64,000 nucleotides of DNA, taken from Flavobacterium yafengii. Its GTDB lineage: Bacteria > Bacteroidota > Bacteroidia > Flavobacteriales > Flavobacteriaceae. The stretch covers positions 124,001-188,000 of the forward strand of contig NZ_JASCRY010000003.1 in NCBI RefSeq assembly GCF_030010375.1. The letters are read 5' to 3'. Below are positions 62,008 through 64,000 of the stretch, one piece after another. The notes beneath the pieces were generated by a model. The model ran no database searches, was not told the DNA's origin, and was given only the letters and a program-made list of their open reading frames with translations. Numbering within the stretch: the stretch's first letter is position 1; the number at the start of each line of letters is the position of its first letter. The translations under genes were made by a program, and so were the position numbers.

Positions 62008-64000
62008 ATGTCTGAATCAATTCTACCAAAATTGGAAGCATCTCGTAAAGAACTTTTAGATCTTGGAATGCGTAATACATTACTTAATTATAAATCTTCT
62101 AAAGTAAAAGGTTTACAGATTGTACAAGAACAATCATCATCCATATATGATATTTTAGTAAGGCAGAATAAAGCAATGACTTTTTTAGGCCGTCCAGGCA
62201 AAGATGAAGAAGATGAGTTATTTGAACTGCCCGAACTTACCGAACCTGAAGTACAAGATGCATATAATGACACAAGATTACAAACCAATGAAAAAGACTC
62301 CAAGCTTCAGACAAAAATTTTAAACACCTATTATTTTGCTAAAACAAGTATTGAAGAGCAAGGTGTCAACATGTTGTATCTTGCATTAGGAATACTAAAT
62401 TGGTATGAAAAGGGGAATACCGAAGATCCAAGAAGAGCACCATTAATTTTACTGCCGGTAGTTCTGGAACGTTCTAGTGCAAATGAGCGTTTTCGTTTAA
62501 GATACAGCGGCACTGAGATTGGAGCAAATCTATCATTACAAGCAAAAATGATGGTAGATTACAGCATCACAATTCCTGATCTTCCCGAGGAAGAAGAAAT
62601 AGATCTTGAGGCATATTATAACATTATAAAAGAACGAATAAGCCACATTGAAAATTGGAAAGTTGACCAAGATGCTATAGAACTAGGCTTCTTTTCCTTT
62701 GGCAAATTTATGATTTACCATGATCTCGACAGTGACAAATGGCCAGATGATAAAAAACCTTTTAATCATAGTATTTTACAATCATTGTTTGATACTGGAT
62801 TTAATGAACCTCAACCATCAATTGGAGAAGAACATCATCTTGACAATGAAACAAACGCTGATGAGCTGATGCAAGTCGTAGACGCTGATAGCTCACAGGT
62901 TATTGCAATGCTTGCAGTTCATGAAGGGCGCAATATGGTAATACAAGGTCCCCCGGGAACAGGTAAATCACAGACTATTACAAATATTATCGCAAATGCT
63001 ATTGGAAATGGTAAAAAAGTACTTTTTGTTGCAGAAAAAATGGCCGCATTGGAAGTTGTAAAGCGACGACTAGATAATGTTAACTTAGGAGAAGCCTGCT
63101 TAGAATTACATAGTCATAAAGCCAACAAAAGAGAACTGCATAACGAACTTAAACGCACATTGGAACTAGGCAGACCCACCATGACTCGTTTGGAAGAAGA
63201 AATTAGATTTCTACATCCTCTGATAAATGAGCTTAATGAATATTGTAATTCAGTAAACTCTGAAATATCTAGAAGCGGTTACTCAGCACAAGAAGTGATG
63301 GGATTTCTTTTAAAAATAACAAATCAAAATAAAGATTATAAATTTCAGAAAGTACAAATTGAAGATATTAGCTCATGGGACTCTTCACGTATAAAAGAAG
63401 TAGAACTGCTGGCTGAAAAAATACAGATAAGGTTAGAAAAAATTGGACAGCCGGAGAACTTACTGTTTTATGGAACTGGCATAAATATTTTTCTACCCAT
63501 TGATGAAGAAATTTCAAAAGAATTATTAGAAATTGCAATAAAAGATACTACTGAAGTAATAATTCTGATCACTTCTATTTCTACTTATGTTGAAATTGAG
63601 CCATCCACTGAATTAAATGATGTTGAACGATTAATAAAAACTATTAGAACTGCAGCTGAAAATCCAGGAATCACATCCATGAATCTAAATGATTCCGCAT
63701 GGCTGAATAATCAAGCAGATATTGCTGAATTATTAGAAACTGGAATTCGACTGCAAGAACTACATACACAATATGATAGCTTAATCATCCCAGAGGCTTG
63801 GGATTATGATGTACTTGAAATAAGACAGAATTTAATTGTACATGGAAGTAAATGGTATAAGTTCTTAATAGGAGATTATAAAAATAGTGTAAAGAAATTG
63901 TCAGCACTGCTCACTACAGCAATACCTTCAGATTTAAATACAAAATTAGAGTACGTAAATGCTTTAATGGAAGGAAAGCGTCTTACTGCAACCTTCCAAA
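62008..64000 (+). CDS. DUF4011-type superfamily I helicase (5' part, runs off window)
   Basis: The frame begins MSESILPKLEASRKELLDLG at 62008 and is open to the window end (about 664 codons). Residues about 1-230 match the DUF4011 N-terminal domain (LLDLGMRNTLLNYK). A helicase core follows with Walker A VIQGPPGTGKSQTITNIIANAI (about residues 312-325) and VLFVAEKMAALEVVKRRLD. Complete members usually end with a Vsr/DUF559-type nuclease and DUF3320. If so, this would be a single-gene helicase-nuclease of the kind found in defence islands. The C-terminus is not visible here. Confidence 0.82.
   Translation, partial: MSESILPKLEASRKELLDLGMRNTLLNYKSSKVKGLQIVQEQSSSIYDILVRQNKAMTFLGRPGKDEEDELFELPELTEPEVQDAYNDTRLQTNEKDSKLQTKILNTYYFAKTSIEEQGVNMLYLALGILNWYEKGNTEDPRRAPLILLPVVLERSSANERFRLRYSGTEIGANLSLQAKMMVDYSITIPDLPEEEEIDLEAYYNIIKERISHIENWKVDQDAIELGFFSFGKFMIYHDLDSDKWPDDKKPFNHSILQSLFDTGFNEPQPSIGEEHHLDNETNADELMQVVDADSSQVIAMLAVHEGRNMVIQGPPGTGKSQTITNIIANAIGNGKKVLFVAEKMAALEVVKRRLDNVNLGEACLELHSHKANKRELHNELKRTLELGRPTMTRLEEEIRFLHPLINELNEYCNSVNSEISRSGYSAQEVMGFLLKITNQNKDYKFQKVQIEDISSWDSSRIKEVELLAEKIQIRLEKIGQPENLLFYGTGINIFLPIDEEISKELLEIAIKDTTEVIILITSISTYVEIEPSTELNDVERLIKTIRTAAENPGITSMNLNDSAWLNNQADIAELLETGIRLQELHTQYDSLIIPEAWDYDVLEIRQNLIVHGSKWYKFLIGDYKNSVKKLSALLTTAIPSDLNTKLEYVNALMEGKRLTATFQ

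Larger units (their letters stand above)
48226..64000. mobile_element. Integrated genomic island at tRNA-Arg (right end outside window)
   Basis: The segment begins at the 3' end of tRNA-Arg with its own serine recombinase. It carries an XRE regulator, unrecognised genes, and an array of defence-type genes, and differs from the core in gene content and strand pattern. No second copy of the tRNA 3' end was seen up to 64000, so the right attachment site should lie beyond. No conjugation or relaxase gene is visible, so it may be a mobilisable or purely integrative element, or more genes may lie outside. Confidence 0.8.

Overview
The window looks like a chromosome segment of a Flavobacterium-type member of the Bacteroidota. 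It is AT-rich. Many genes are preceded by the phylum's TAnnTTTG -7 promoter element. There is a type IX secretion C-terminal sorting domain, a fused CcsB-CcsA cytochrome c maturation protein, a TonB-dependent receptor, menaquinone genes (menB, menD), DUF2911, DUF2853 and DUF1684 proteins, and a small protein that I recall only from Flavobacteriaceae.

Positions 1 to about 48,150 read as core genome. From the left: two PH-domain membrane proteins, menB, an S1 RNA-binding protein, a secreted M28 peptidase, menD, an acetyltransferase, a tRNA-dihydrouridine synthase and a glutathione peroxidase. Next (9.7-16.2 kb) comes a regulated surface locus: TonB receptor, TPR lipoprotein, two DUF4331-type proteins, and a divergent ECF sigma/anti-sigma pair. 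A (TTTG)14 microsatellite fills the leader of the TPR-TonB operon. At 16.3-21.6 kb is a secreted adhesin-like cluster divergent from a membrane-bound AraC regulator. Then follow CcsBA, a housekeeping operon (DUF2520, KdsC-like phosphatase, UbiA-type prenyltransferase, Maf, MscS), an AI-2E family transporter, an outer membrane barrel protein, a tandem pair of duplicated secreted proteins each with a sigma-54-like promoter, a PIG-L deacetylase, a 35-residue membrane peptide plus SSS symporter, small metabolic genes, an MFS transporter, a BlaI/BlaR1-like pair and apt.

At 48,152-48,225 lies a tRNA-Arg(ACG) gene. A large serine recombinase is encoded on the opposite strand and its last codons lie inside the 3' half of the tRNA. 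Everything to the right, to the window end, is best read as an integrated element of more than 15.7 kb whose far end is not in the window. It carries the recombinase and an accessory gene, three unrecognised genes, an XRE regulator, a structured non-coding kilobase, and then a defence island. The island has a four-gene unit (DUF2971-like protein, PHP-ATPase of TrlF type, small protein, HNH protein), closed by a perfect 48-bp palindrome. After it come an AbiEi/AbiEii toxin-antitoxin pair, an AbiJ-like HEPN protein and the start of a DUF4011-type helicase cut by the window edge.

The most novel-looking items are the DUF2971-like/PHP-ATPase/small/HNH operon, the microsatellite controlling a TonB receptor operon, the unrecognised cargo at 50-52.6 kb, and the paired sigma-54 promoters. 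All functional statements come from reading motifs by eye; no database search was possible.
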